Source of the DNA: Thermoplasmata archaeon
GTDB taxonomy: Archaea > Thermoplasmatota > Thermoplasmata > Thermoplasmatales > Thermoplasmataceae
Reading direction: 5' to 3'
Assembly: GCA_021797025.1 (NCBI GenBank)
Contig: JAKAAK010000106.1
Location: forward strand, 1-9,869
Length of the DNA stretch: 9,869 nucleotides
This document shows positions 3,899-9,869 of the stretch, piece by piece (the stretch's first letter is position 1; every line of letters begins with the position of its first letter). The notes beneath the pieces were generated by a model that was given only the letters and a program-made list of their open reading frames with translations, was not told the origin of the DNA and searched no databases. The position numbers and the translations under genes were made by a program.

Positions 3899-6406
3899 AT
3901 GGAAGTCGGTAGTAACGATGAGCTATATGAAAAGAATAATAAGATATATAATTCAGTCAGAGGCTGGATTTTTTCTACAAATCATAAACAAATAGGACTG
4001 TTGTATATACTGACATCGCTGGTTTTCTTTATCGGGGGAGGAGTGCTGGCGCTTTTAATGAGAGTACAGCTGGCGATACCTAGATATGACCTGGTTAATT
4101 ATGGTCTATTCTCCGGGAGATTTCTGGATGCATTACAGTATAATCAACTTGTAACCATACACGGGCTTACAATGCTTGTATGGTTCCTTGGTCCTCTTGG
4201 TTTTGGATTTGGTATTTATTTGGTTCCGTTGGCTATTGGTTCTAGAGATATGATATACCCGAGGATTAATGCACTCGGTTACTGGTTATACTTATTCAGT
4301 GGTGTTCTTCTATGGATAGGGTTCTTCCTGCCAGGGGGTAATCTTGATACAGGATGGACTGTATATCAGCCTTTGTCATCGTTTAAATTCACGCCATACC
4401 TAGGTGCTGATAGTGCTGCTGCTGCGGTAGTTGTGAGGGGACTTGGTACAATCATTGCATCGACAGAGGTTATAGCCACGGTGTTCAAGGCTAGGGCCCG
4501 TGGCTTCAGGTTAATGAACTTGCCATTATTTGTGTGGTCTATACTCTGGGTGTCAATGATATCATGGTTTATATTCCCTGAAATAACTGCTGAATTTTTT
4601 ATACTGGTCGTATCGAATCTGCTGGGATTAAGCGTATTTATTTCTACATACGGGGGAGCTCTTATGTGGGAAAATCTGTTCTGGTACTTCGGGCATCCGG
4701 AGGTGTATTTACTACTCCTACCGGGTACAGGTGCTATGTTCGATTATCTATCAAATCTCGGGCACAGGGCTCCTTATCTTAAGAAATGGATGATAGCTGC
4801 AATGGGTGCTATATCCGTTGACAGTGTTATGGTTTTCCTTCATCACACATTTATGACCGGTATAGTGTTTGCTTGGTTAATGGCCACAAGCATATTTACA
4901 GAAACAATATCCATACCCACTGGAATGATGATCGTTGGATTGATTGCAACACTTCTAGGAGCAAAACACAAATTCCAGACACCCATACTATTTGCACTTG
5001 CAGCTTCCACATCGTTTATGATAGGTGGTATAACAGGTGTTACACAATCTTCACTGGCTATTGACACTATAGTACATGGTGACTATTACGTGGTAGCACA
5101 CTTCCATTACTTCATGGTTGGTGTGGCTGTAATGGGGCTCATGGGAAATCTGTACTATTATTTCCCGAAGTTCACAGGGAAGATGTATAGCGAGAGATTA
5201 GGGAGAATCCACTGGGCAATAGCCTATATAGGGGTGAATGTCCTTTACTTTCCCATGTTCTTTCTGTATGATTTACCTAGAAGGGTATATACCTATCAAT
5301 CAGGCTTTGGTTACACTATATTCAATGAAATATCCACGGTCGGGGCGTTTATATTTGGGCTTTCTTTCTTGATAATGTTTGCAAATTTTGGCTATTCCAT
5401 GAAAAAACATCAGCCACTAGCAGATCAGAATCCATACAAGGCTACTGCAGGATTTGTATGGTTTACAACAAATCCTCCAAAGTACTATAACTTTGATTAC
5501 GAACCATACGTGGGGGGAGCGGATAATAGAGATCTATTACTGGACAAAAGTAAACCAATCAAGCCACCCAAGGTAGAATTATCCACTAGGCCGCTGTTTA
5601 TTGGTGGTGGCGTTGCACTAGCATTTGTCGGTGCGGTAGTGGCAGTGATGGGGTATAAGCCATATGCATTTGGGTCATTTTATGCCTATCTCGGATATGC
5701 AATAGTTGCAGTTGCAGCAGCATTGTTCCTCATAGGAACAATTGGCTGGATGTACGATGATTACAAACTTAAGTCCCCCAATGTACCACCTGCCTACAGG
5801 AAGGATCCGGTTACAAAAGGTTTCAACAACACTAGACTCGGAATGCTGATTTTCCTTGCAGGAGATATGATCTGGATGGCTACATTCTATGGAATGGTTG
5901 AATGGATAAAACTCCAATCTGTGTCTCCATATGTAGAAGGTAACGATCCTGTTACATGGTTCTTCCCATCTGTAGCATCAGTTTACATTTATATTTCAAT
6001 TGCAGCAATAGGAATAGCCGCCCTGCTCGCATGGCGCTCACTCTATGGAGCTATCAAAAAATCTCCCAAGAAGAGTGCCAGTTATATGACTGTAGGAGCC
6101 GTATTCGGGATAATATTCATAATAACATCGATGCTTTCGCTGTTTAATATTAATTCCTATTCGGCTTTGAGCCTTGGAGGTGCAACTGCCAACAATCCAA
6201 TAGCATCTATGTACTGGTTGATATCTCTAATGGATCTGCTGTTTGGAATAGGGGTAATAGCAGTGATGATAGGGTATACTGTAAGGGTCAAGTATTCAAA
6301 GAAGTTACTGTGGGGTAGAACTGCCACAAGTGCAGATGTTATAATGTGGTTTGTAGCATTTGTCTTTCTAACAACGGTATTTACAACTGTTGCATTTATA
6401 GCATGA
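3899..6406 (+). CDS. soxM: Cytochrome c oxidase-type heme-copper oxidase, fused subunits I+III
   Basis: An 835-residue fusion, as in Sulfolobus SoxM. Residues 1 to about 530 are subunit I: low-spin heme His88 (IHGLTML) and His403, CuB His266, His315 and His316, heme a3 His401 (VVAHFHY), cross-link Tyr270 and Glu268 in GHPEVY, and heme-propionate Arg461-Arg462. Asp117 and Asn124 of the D channel (RDMIYPRIN) are present. The helix-VIII motif reads IPTGMM, with Met344 where A-type oxidases usually have the K-channel Lys. The Mg-site His-Asp pair reads His-Gly-Asp (393-395). From about 560, six or so spans form the subunit III part (GMLIFLAGDMIW matches its third-helix signature). It reduces oxygen to water at the membrane using electrons from sulfocyanin via CuA, and probably pumps protons. 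I chose ATG 3899, not TTG 3890, because of the TATA spacing. First gene of the operon. Confidence 0.95.
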   Translation: MEVGSNDELYEKNNKIYNSVRGWIFSTNHKQIGLLYILTSLVFFIGGGVLALLMRVQLAIPRYDLVNYGLFSGRFLDALQYNQLVTIHGLTMLVWFLGPLGFGFGIYLVPLAIGSRDMIYPRINALGYWLYLFSGVLLWIGFFLPGGNLDTGWTVYQPLSSFKFTPYLGADSAAAAVVVRGLGTIIASTEVIATVFKARARGFRLMNLPLFVWSILWVSMISWFIFPEITAEFFILVVSNLLGLSVFISTYGGALMWENLFWYFGHPEVYLLLLPGTGAMFDYLSNLGHRAPYLKKWMIAAMGAISVDSVMVFLHHTFMTGIVFAWLMATSIFTETISIPTGMMIVGLIATLLGAKHKFQTPILFALAASTSFMIGGITGVTQSSLAIDTIVHGDYYVVAHFHYFMVGVAVMGLMGNLYYYFPKFTGKMYSERLGRIHWAIAYIGVNVLYFPMFFLYDLPRRVYTYQSGFGYTIFNEISTVGAFIFGLSFLIMFANFGYSMKKHQPLADQNPYKATAGFVWFTTNPPKYYNFDYEPYVGGADNRDLLLDKSKPIKPPKVELSTRPLFIGGGVALAFVGAVVAVMGYKPYAFGSFYAYLGYAIVAVAAALFLIGTIGWMYDDYKLKSPNVPPAYRKDPVTKGFNNTRLGMLIFLAGDMIWMATFYGMVEWIKLQSVSPYVEGNDPVTWFFPSVASVYIYISIAAIGIAALLAWRSLYGAIKKSPKKSASYMTVGAVFGIIFIITSMLSLFNINSYSALSLGGATANNPIASMYWLISLMDLLFGIGVIAVMIGYTVRVKYSKKLLWGRTATSADVIMWFVAFVFLTTVFTTVAFIA

Positions 6407-6410
6407 GGTG
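6405..6410 (+). promoter_or_regulatory. Ribosome binding site embedded in a stop codon
   Basis: GAGGTG begins inside the TGA that ends the oxidase fusion (6404-6406) and lies six bases before the ATG at 6417. It fixes that ATG, not the GTG at 6408, as the start of the next gene and implies coupled translation. Confidence 0.6.
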
Positions 6411-6416
6411 GAAAAA

Positions 6417-6644
6417 ATGGATAATATAAATAAAGAGAATGCAGAAACAATAAGTAAAAACAAAATCGATGTCACATCTTCATATAATTATGATAATGTT
6501 GAGATGGAACTGGGAGACGATGACCTTGAATATAGAGAAGTTGGCATCTGGAAAAATCCATATGCTGTGGCTGTAATTATAATAGCCATATGGTTTAGCC
6601 TTTGGTTATTTATTCAGGTATTTATGGGGAGGTGGTTCAGTTGA
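6417..6644 (+). CDS. Small single-span protein, candidate oxidase subunit
   Basis: A 75-residue protein with a long, highly charged, acidic N-terminus (about 1-45, including ELGDDDLEY) and one C-terminal membrane helix at about 51-70 (AVAVIIIAIWFSLWLFIQVF), ending MGRWFS. It lies between the fused oxidase and sulfocyanin genes: ten bases after the first, and overlapping the second by four (TTGA). This tight packing argues for a stoichiometric subunit or assembly factor of the same complex. Small, poorly conserved subunits of this type accompany archaeal oxidases (for example SoxI with Sulfolobus SoxM), but I see no recognisable sequence match. The acidic domain is most likely cytoplasmic with the short C-terminus outside, since it lacks a signal peptide. 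Regulated with the operon. Confidence 0.75.
   Translation: MDNINKENAETISKNKIDVTSSYNYDNVEMELGDDDLEYREVGIWKNPYAVAVIIIAIWFSLWLFIQVFMGRWFS
6628..6634 (+). promoter_or_regulatory. Ribosome binding site that decides a TTG start
   Basis: GGAGGTG lies six bases before TTG 6641, the same spacing as the GAGGTG site before 6417. It lies inside the last codons of the 75-residue gene. This places the sulfocyanin start at TTG 6641, giving a TTGA overlap with the preceding stop. Confidence 0.6.
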
Positions 6645-7258
6645 AACCAGTAACTAAGGCTGCGTTTGCTGTACTGGCTATTGCTATTGTGTTAATAGCA
6701 GCCGTTGGAATAACAGTAGCGACATATGAACCTACGAATACTGTTATGTCTGATCAGGGAAAAGTTAGCTACAAGGCTATACCTTACTATAACCAAACAT
6801 TAAGTAATGGCACGACTGTTCAAATAGTAAATCTCTCCCTTGCCGCATGGGGACAGGGAAATGGTTATCCAAATGCATATCCGTTTAACTTTAACGGAAC
6901 ATCTTATGGCGCCATGACAATATACCTTCCTGCAAATGCATATATCCATGCCAATATGACCAATTATGAGGTTAAACCACACACCCTGAAAATTGAACTT
7001 CCGTACGCATCACAGTGGGCACGTGGGCCCATATGGGCACATACCAGTGTGCATGTCCAAAAGGTCATAAATAGTACGGGTACAATAGATCCAATATGGT
7101 ATGGAAACGTTTCACATTACAGATCTATATGGTGGAATGACACGGCCCCCGGTAATTATTGGATAGTTTGCGGTTTGACAACCCATGCCGAGGCCGGAAT
7201 GTATGTATATGTAATAGTCAGCTCTTCAGTGCCTGTGCCATACTATACAATAAAATGA
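6641..7258 (+). CDS. soxE: Sulfocyanin (membrane-anchored blue copper protein)
   Basis: A 205-residue electron carrier of the cupredoxin fold. Residues 7-28 form an uncleaved signal anchor; the rest lies outside the cell. Copper ligands are visible: His114 (KPHTLKI) and the C-terminal loop Cys177, His182 and Met187 (spacing C-x4-H-x4-M in VCGLTTHAEAGMYVY), the sulfocyanin arrangement. Eight Asn-x-Ser/Thr sequons and few charged residues suit an exposed acidophile surface protein. It should accept electrons, from ferrous iron oxidation or a cytochrome b/Rieske complex, and pass them to CuA of subunit II encoded next. I chose the TTG start at 6641 from the GGAGGTG spacing; a longer frame from 6602 would overlap the previous gene needlessly. 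The four-base TTGA overlap implies translational coupling. Sulfocyanin identity is firm; the electron donor is inferred. Confidence 0.9.
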   Translation: MKPVTKAAFAVLAIAIVLIAAVGITVATYEPTNTVMSDQGKVSYKAIPYYNQTLSNGTTVQIVNLSLAAWGQGNGYPNAYPFNFNGTSYGAMTIYLPANAYIHANMTNYEVKPHTLKIELPYASQWARGPIWAHTSVHVQKVINSTGTIDPIWYGNVSHYRSIWWNDTAPGNYWIVCGLTTHAEAGMYVYVIVSSSVPVPYYTIK

Positions 7259-7262
7259 GGTG
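7257..7262 (+). promoter_or_regulatory. Ribosome binding site embedded in the sulfocyanin stop
   Basis: GAGGTG starts within the TGA stop at 7256-7258 and is followed by seven A residues and the ATG at 7270. It is the same stop-plus-site module as at 6404-6410. Confidence 0.6.
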
Positions 7263-7269
7263 AAAAAAA

Positions 7270-8100
7270 ATGTTTGAATTATATAATATATTACCTAGTG
7301 TGTATCATTTGATACCCCGAGGCTCCATTACAGGAGCAGAAATTACATCCATATTCCTGGCATATATCATTCCAGGCGTTTTAATAGGGGCCGGCTTTGC
7401 CCTATGGTATGTGTATGTGTTTCTTAGAAGTTACAAGCCCAAAAAAGCAGATGACTTTGAAAATTCAAAGTATAATAAAGATGTTGATATGAGACCAGGA
7501 AGAATAGAGAACCTTGAGCGTGGAAACAAGACCATATTCAAACTGTTTGTTCTTTTTGTGGTGCTTATACTGCTCTCATTGCTGGTATATGATCTACCAC
7601 CAGCTTACGGTATAAGGGTCGCCGGAGCGGCACCCTCAGCTCCCACAGATGCCCATCACTATATGGATATCGATGTAGTTGGTTACCAGTGGCAGTGGGT
7701 GTTCATATACCCAAATGGGGCCTCATCAAGGCACTTTGTTGTGTTACCAGCAGATACGCCAATTCAATTTAATGTAACTAGCGTAGATGTGATGCATTCG
7801 TTCTACTTGATTAACGTCACGAAGGTGGACGCTTTCCCTGGACATTATAACTATATCTGGACGAATATTACCAATACAGGTGAATTCTACTTTGAGTGCG
7901 TTGAGCTCTGTGGCCTTGGGCATGCACATATGAGAGGCACGGCATTTGTATTACCAAAAACCCAGTATCAAAATTGGTTAAATTCCACAACGAGTGGTGA
8001 AATGGTTGAACAGTCTAACTTTGATGGGTACTCGGTGAACTACGGCCCAAACAACTACGATAATGGAACCGCGATAGTACCGCCATCTGCTGGTGCATAA
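7270..8100 (+). CDS. coxB: Heme-copper oxidase subunit II with CuA
   Basis: A 276-residue protein with two membrane helices (about 27-53 and 89-107) joined by a charged loop, then an outside cupredoxin domain. All CuA ligands are present: His176 (DVMHSF), Cys210, Glu212, Cys214, His218 and Met221 in CVELCGLGHAHM. The aromatic entry patch YQWQW (139-143) is in its usual place before the first ligand. It therefore receives electrons from a metalloprotein, presumably the sulfocyanin encoded immediately upstream, and is not a quinol oxidase subunit. After the CuA domain there is an extra Asn/Ser/Tyr-rich tail of about 45 residues with sequons, probably an exposed extension. It is the fourth gene of the operon, 11 bases after sulfocyanin. 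Equivalent to SoxH of Sulfolobus by function. Confidence 0.95.
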   Translation: MFELYNILPSVYHLIPRGSITGAEITSIFLAYIIPGVLIGAGFALWYVYVFLRSYKPKKADDFENSKYNKDVDMRPGRIENLERGNKTIFKLFVLFVVLILLSLLVYDLPPAYGIRVAGAAPSAPTDAHHYMDIDVVGYQWQWVFIYPNGASSRHFVVLPADTPIQFNVTSVDVMHSFYLINVTKVDAFPGHYNYIWTNITNTGEFYFECVELCGLGHAHMRGTAFVLPKTQYQNWLNSTTSGEMVEQSNFDGYSVNYGPNNYDNGTAIVPPSAGA

Positions 8101-8142
8101 ATATTCTTTATTTATATTATATACTTATTTCAATATAATCAT

Positions 8143-8147
8143 GGTGA
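8143..8147 (+). promoter_or_regulatory. Ribosome binding site of ctaB
   Basis: GGTGA lies six bases before the ATG at 8154 and supports that start. The 53-base spacer before it is T- and A-rich (TTTATATTATATA at 8110-8122) and could hold a weak internal promoter or terminator. Confidence 0.45.
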
Positions 8148-8153
8148 CTAAAT

Positions 8154-9020
8154 ATGGGCAAATTAACAAACTTCATGAAAATTACCAAACTGGAAATCAC
8201 GATTTTAATAGATTTAGTTGCCGTAACAGCCTTTATTTTAGCACCGGGTAGTTTTTCCCATCCCATAGTATTATTTTTACTGATACTTACCGGAACATTA
8301 GGTTCTATGTCCGCAAGTATGTTCAACAATATTTACGATATGGATATAGATACAAAAATGAAGAGAACAAAATCTAGGTCCAGCACCCTGAATGCATACA
8401 CCCGGGGCTATATATTTTCAATTGCACTTATTATGATCATTATATCCTTTATAGTTAGTTCGCTATTCATAAATTTATTAACAGCATTATTTATTTTTGG
8501 GGGATTTCTCAGCTATGTATTTCTATATACTGTATTTTTAAAACGAAGAACAAGTTTAAACATTGTAATAGGAGGAATAGCAGGTGGATTTCCAGCTTTA
8601 GCTGGCTGGGCCGCTATTACAAATTCAGTCTCACTCACCTCACTATTCCTTGCTTTCCTTGTATTTATGTGGACACCTACCCACTTCTGGAATCTTTCAA
8701 TTAATAATGTAGATGATTACAAAGCGAGTAAGGTGCCAATGCTACCTGCAATGGTCGGTATTAAAAAAACTGAATTCTGGATTATTGTTAATACCGTTAT
8801 ACTTGTATTTTATTCCCTTATACCATTTCTGGTGCCCGCAATTAAACTCGGACTTGCATATCTCCCAATTGCAGTAATTATGGACGCTGTACTTCTTTAT
8901 TACATCGCCAGACCAGCCTTTAAACAGTATAACAAAAAATATTTCAGAAGTGCCTTTGGATTTTCAAATATGTATCTACTAGTTCTTTTGCTGGTTATAA
9001 TAATATATCCTTTTATATAA
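8154..9020 (+). CDS. ctaB: Protoheme IX farnesyltransferase (heme O synthase)
   Basis: A 288-residue UbiA-superfamily membrane enzyme with about nine helices, the usual length. It transfers farnesyl from farnesyl diphosphate to heme b, making heme O, the precursor of heme A for the oxidase. Diagnostic motifs are all present: the first Asp-rich site Asn58-Asn59-x-x-Asp62-x-x-x-Asp66 followed by MKRTKSR, the GGFPALAGW loop (144-152), the WTPTHFW motif (173-179), and the second Asp site with DDYKASKVPMLP (187-198). Together these separate CtaB/CyoE from other UbiA enzymes such as those making quinones or membrane lipids. It follows subunit II by 53 bases in the same direction, with a GGTGA site, so it may be cotranscribed or have a weak promoter of its own. 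No heme A synthase (CtaA) is visible in the window, so whether the oxidase carries heme A or O is open. Confidence 0.93.
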   Translation: MGKLTNFMKITKLEITILIDLVAVTAFILAPGSFSHPIVLFLLILTGTLGSMSASMFNNIYDMDIDTKMKRTKSRSSTLNAYTRGYIFSIALIMIIISFIVSSLFINLLTALFIFGGFLSYVFLYTVFLKRRTSLNIVIGGIAGGFPALAGWAAITNSVSLTSLFLAFLVFMWTPTHFWNLSINNVDDYKASKVPMLPAMVGIKKTEFWIIVNTVILVFYSLIPFLVPAIKLGLAYLPIAVIMDAVLLYYIARPAFKQYNKKYFRSAFGFSNMYLLVLLLVIIIYPFI

Positions 9021-9040
9021 TTTTAATATATTGATGACAC

Positions 9041-9047
9041 AGGAGGT
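9041..9047 (+). promoter_or_regulatory. Strong Shine-Dalgarno site
   Basis: AGGAGGT, the most complete ribosome binding site in the window, lies seven bases before ATG 9055. It rules against the upstream TTG at 9031 and ATG at 9034, which precede it, and marks 9055 as the start. Confidence 0.7.
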
Positions 9048-9054
9048 TAATGTG

Positions 9055-9669
9055 ATGGCTAAAATTGTTTTCGATTTTCCCGAGACTATCGACATAATAC
9101 CAGGAACAGTTGTTCATACATATATTATAAAAAGGCCTGATGCTATAATCCAGATAGACGCTGGAATACAGTCGGATTTTAATAAAATAAGGGATTATTA
9201 TAGCAGTACCGGTAATTCCCCGGACTATGTTTTGATAACTGCAGTCGATTATATTCATGTTGGAGCATTGCGTGAGATTTATGATACGTATAATCCTAAA
9301 ATATATGTTCCCAAACGCGGTATGGGAACCATGAAAAATGGCCCCAATCTAAAAGGAATCCTAGAAATAGAGGGAAAAGGGCTTCGGTTTGATGGGATCC
9401 AACACGTATACTCTTATAATAAAATGGAACTTGATTTTCTGGGAGTTATTGATACCCCTGGATATTCTCAGGATAATGTATCCTTATATTATAAAGATAA
9501 AAACACGGTATTTGTGGGGGATGCATTTACAATAAAGAGACAAAAATTCAAGATCGACCAAATGTTTACCCAGAATATGGAAGATGCACGGGCTTCAATG
9601 GAGAAAATTAAGAGTTTATGCCCTGTAACTATACTCCCATCTCATGGCGAACTATACAACTGTCCTTAA
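9055..9669 (+). CDS. Metallo-beta-lactamase-fold protein with a degenerate metal site
   Basis: A 204-residue single-domain protein with the order of MBL-fold landmarks: a strand with Asp35-Ala-Gly, the motif-2 loop at 62-70, a TPG loop at 134-136, Gly155-Asp156 in FVGDAF, and Pro195-Ser-His197-Gly near the end. The usual H-x-H-x-D-H of motif 2 is eroded: aligned positions read Ala63, Asp65, Ile67 and His68, and the usual His after TPG is Tyr137. Only His68, Asp156 and His197 of the standard ligands remain. So it is unlikely to be a normal dinuclear hydrolase; it may bind one metal, a different metal such as iron, or none. The AGGAGGT site 34 bases after ctaB suggests cotranscription. A role in heme or oxidase biogenesis is inferred from position alone. 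Start chosen by the ribosome binding site. Confidence 0.8.
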   Translation: MAKIVFDFPETIDIIPGTVVHTYIIKRPDAIIQIDAGIQSDFNKIRDYYSSTGNSPDYVLITAVDYIHVGALREIYDTYNPKIYVPKRGMGTMKNGPNLKGILEIEGKGLRFDGIQHVYSYNKMELDFLGVIDTPGYSQDNVSLYYKDKNTVFVGDAFTIKRQKFKIDQMFTQNMEDARASMEKIKSLCPVTILPSHGELYNCP

Positions 9670-9718
9670 AATCATTCAATATTTTAAAGATACAAGTGCT
9701 GATGGAAAAATTTAATAT

Positions 9719-9755
9719 ATAACAATATTTTAACTATTAATTGTTATTTTTATTT
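9719..9755 (+). terminator. AT-rich stem-loop and T tract after the operon
   Basis: ATAACAAT / ATTGTTAT form an 8-bp inverted repeat with a 13-base loop, followed at once by a T-rich run (TTTTATTT, 9747-9754). It lies about 50 bases after the last gene. T tracts alone terminate archaeal transcription, so this is a reasonable end of the operon; the stem is weak. Confidence 0.4.
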
Positions 9756-9780
9756 AAATAGGTATTAAATTCCCTATTTA
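9755..9780. repeat. Second inverted repeat in the terminal spacer
   Basis: TAAATAGG / CCTATTTA form an 8-bp stem with a 10-base loop, directly after the first stem-loop. It could be a bidirectional terminator or a protein-binding dyad. The remaining spacer, 9781-9815, shows nothing else. Confidence 0.35.
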
Positions 9781-9815
9781 TATATACAATAATCCTGGCA
9801 TTTATAATATATTTA

Positions 9816-9869
9816 TTAGGGTGTCTCACATTTTAGCAACTGACGATTTTCATTATCTCCCACCTCATG
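9816..9869 (-). mobile_element. Probable terminus of an insertion sequence with transposase C-terminus
   Basis: The plus strand reads GGGTGTCTCACATTTTAGCA from 9819. A GGGTGTCTCA-type end is common among insertion sequences. On the minus strand a frame open from the right edge runs 17 codons and ends with NRQLLKCETP and TAA at 9818-9816, where the last codons are the repeat itself. Transposases that read into their own terminal repeat and end in Glu-Thr-Pro are familiar, so I infer that an element begins at about 9819 and extends right. Only one end is in view and the family cannot be named. The spacer composition also changes here, with more GC than the preceding 150 bases. Confidence 0.35.

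Noticed and set aside
4843..6450. Several 63 to 97-codon frames on both strands within and at the end of the oxidase gene
   Set aside because: The sense frame carries all oxidase motifs; the others are shadows of it, including the minus-strand frame at 6157-6450 that only overlaps the gene end.
8117..8329. 70-codon minus-strand frame over the start of ctaB
   Set aside because: Antisense to well-supported CtaB coding sequence, with no signal of its own.
9013..9258. 81-codon minus-strand frame over the start of the MBL-fold gene
   Set aside because: The plus-strand frame has a full AGGAGGT site and MBL landmarks; the antisense frame is Cys/Tyr-rich without pattern.
1..9869. CRISPR array, tRNA or rRNA genes
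   Set aside because: No regularly spaced repeats and no tRNA-like cloverleaf or rRNA-like GC-rich stretch was seen in reading the spacers; all long GC-richer stretches are coding.

Overview
The window looks like chromosomal DNA of an acidophilic, aerobic archaeon of the Thermoplasmatales (Ferroplasma, Acidiplasma or Cuniculiplasma-like). Four things point there: low GC with very AT-rich spacers; first genes of transcripts that start on an ATG about 25 nt after a TATA-like box, with no ribosome binding site; distal genes that do carry GAGGTG or AGGAGGT sites; and an archaeal respiratory gene set of fused oxidase subunit I+III, sulfocyanin and CuA subunit II. The genus-level assignment is inference.

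Left half (1-3700). The first bases hold the start of a leftward gene that leaves the window. Divergent from it is a 512-residue polytopic membrane protein with an internal Cys-Gln-Cys-Glu motif, which I do not recognise. Then come very small genes: a leftward 51-residue single-span protein (1802-1957) and two rightward small membrane proteins (2134-2346, 2422-2643). The spacer at 2646-2837 hides an ATG-less leftward frame whose end looks like a helix-turn-helix. A leftward gene (2933-3694) encodes a membrane-anchored, extracytoplasmic, thioredoxin-like protein resembling the DUF929 family.

Right half (3700-9670). A divergent promoter region leads into a tight respiratory operon: fused cytochrome oxidase subunit I+III (3899-6406), a 75-residue single-span protein (6417-6644), sulfocyanin (6641-7258) and subunit II with a complete CuA site (7270-8100). 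The heme O synthase gene ctaB (8154-9020) and a metallo-beta-lactamase-fold protein with an eroded metal site (9055-9669) follow in the same direction. Electrons would pass from sulfocyanin (blue copper, outside face) to CuA in subunit II, then heme and heme-CuB in subunit I. CtaB supplies the farnesylated heme. In Ferroplasma this kind of chain is linked to iron oxidation. No cytochrome b or Rieske protein is visible here.

Right edge (9670-9869). Two AT-rich inverted repeats, the first followed by a T tract, probably end the operon. The last 50 bases look like the terminus of an insertion sequence with the transposase C-terminus on the minus strand; this is tentative.

The main leads beyond standard annotation are the hidden small genes around the oxidase, a 32-codon reading frame that stops one base before the oxidase start, the loss of the K-channel lysine in subunit I, and the degenerate metallo-beta-lactamase next to ctaB.
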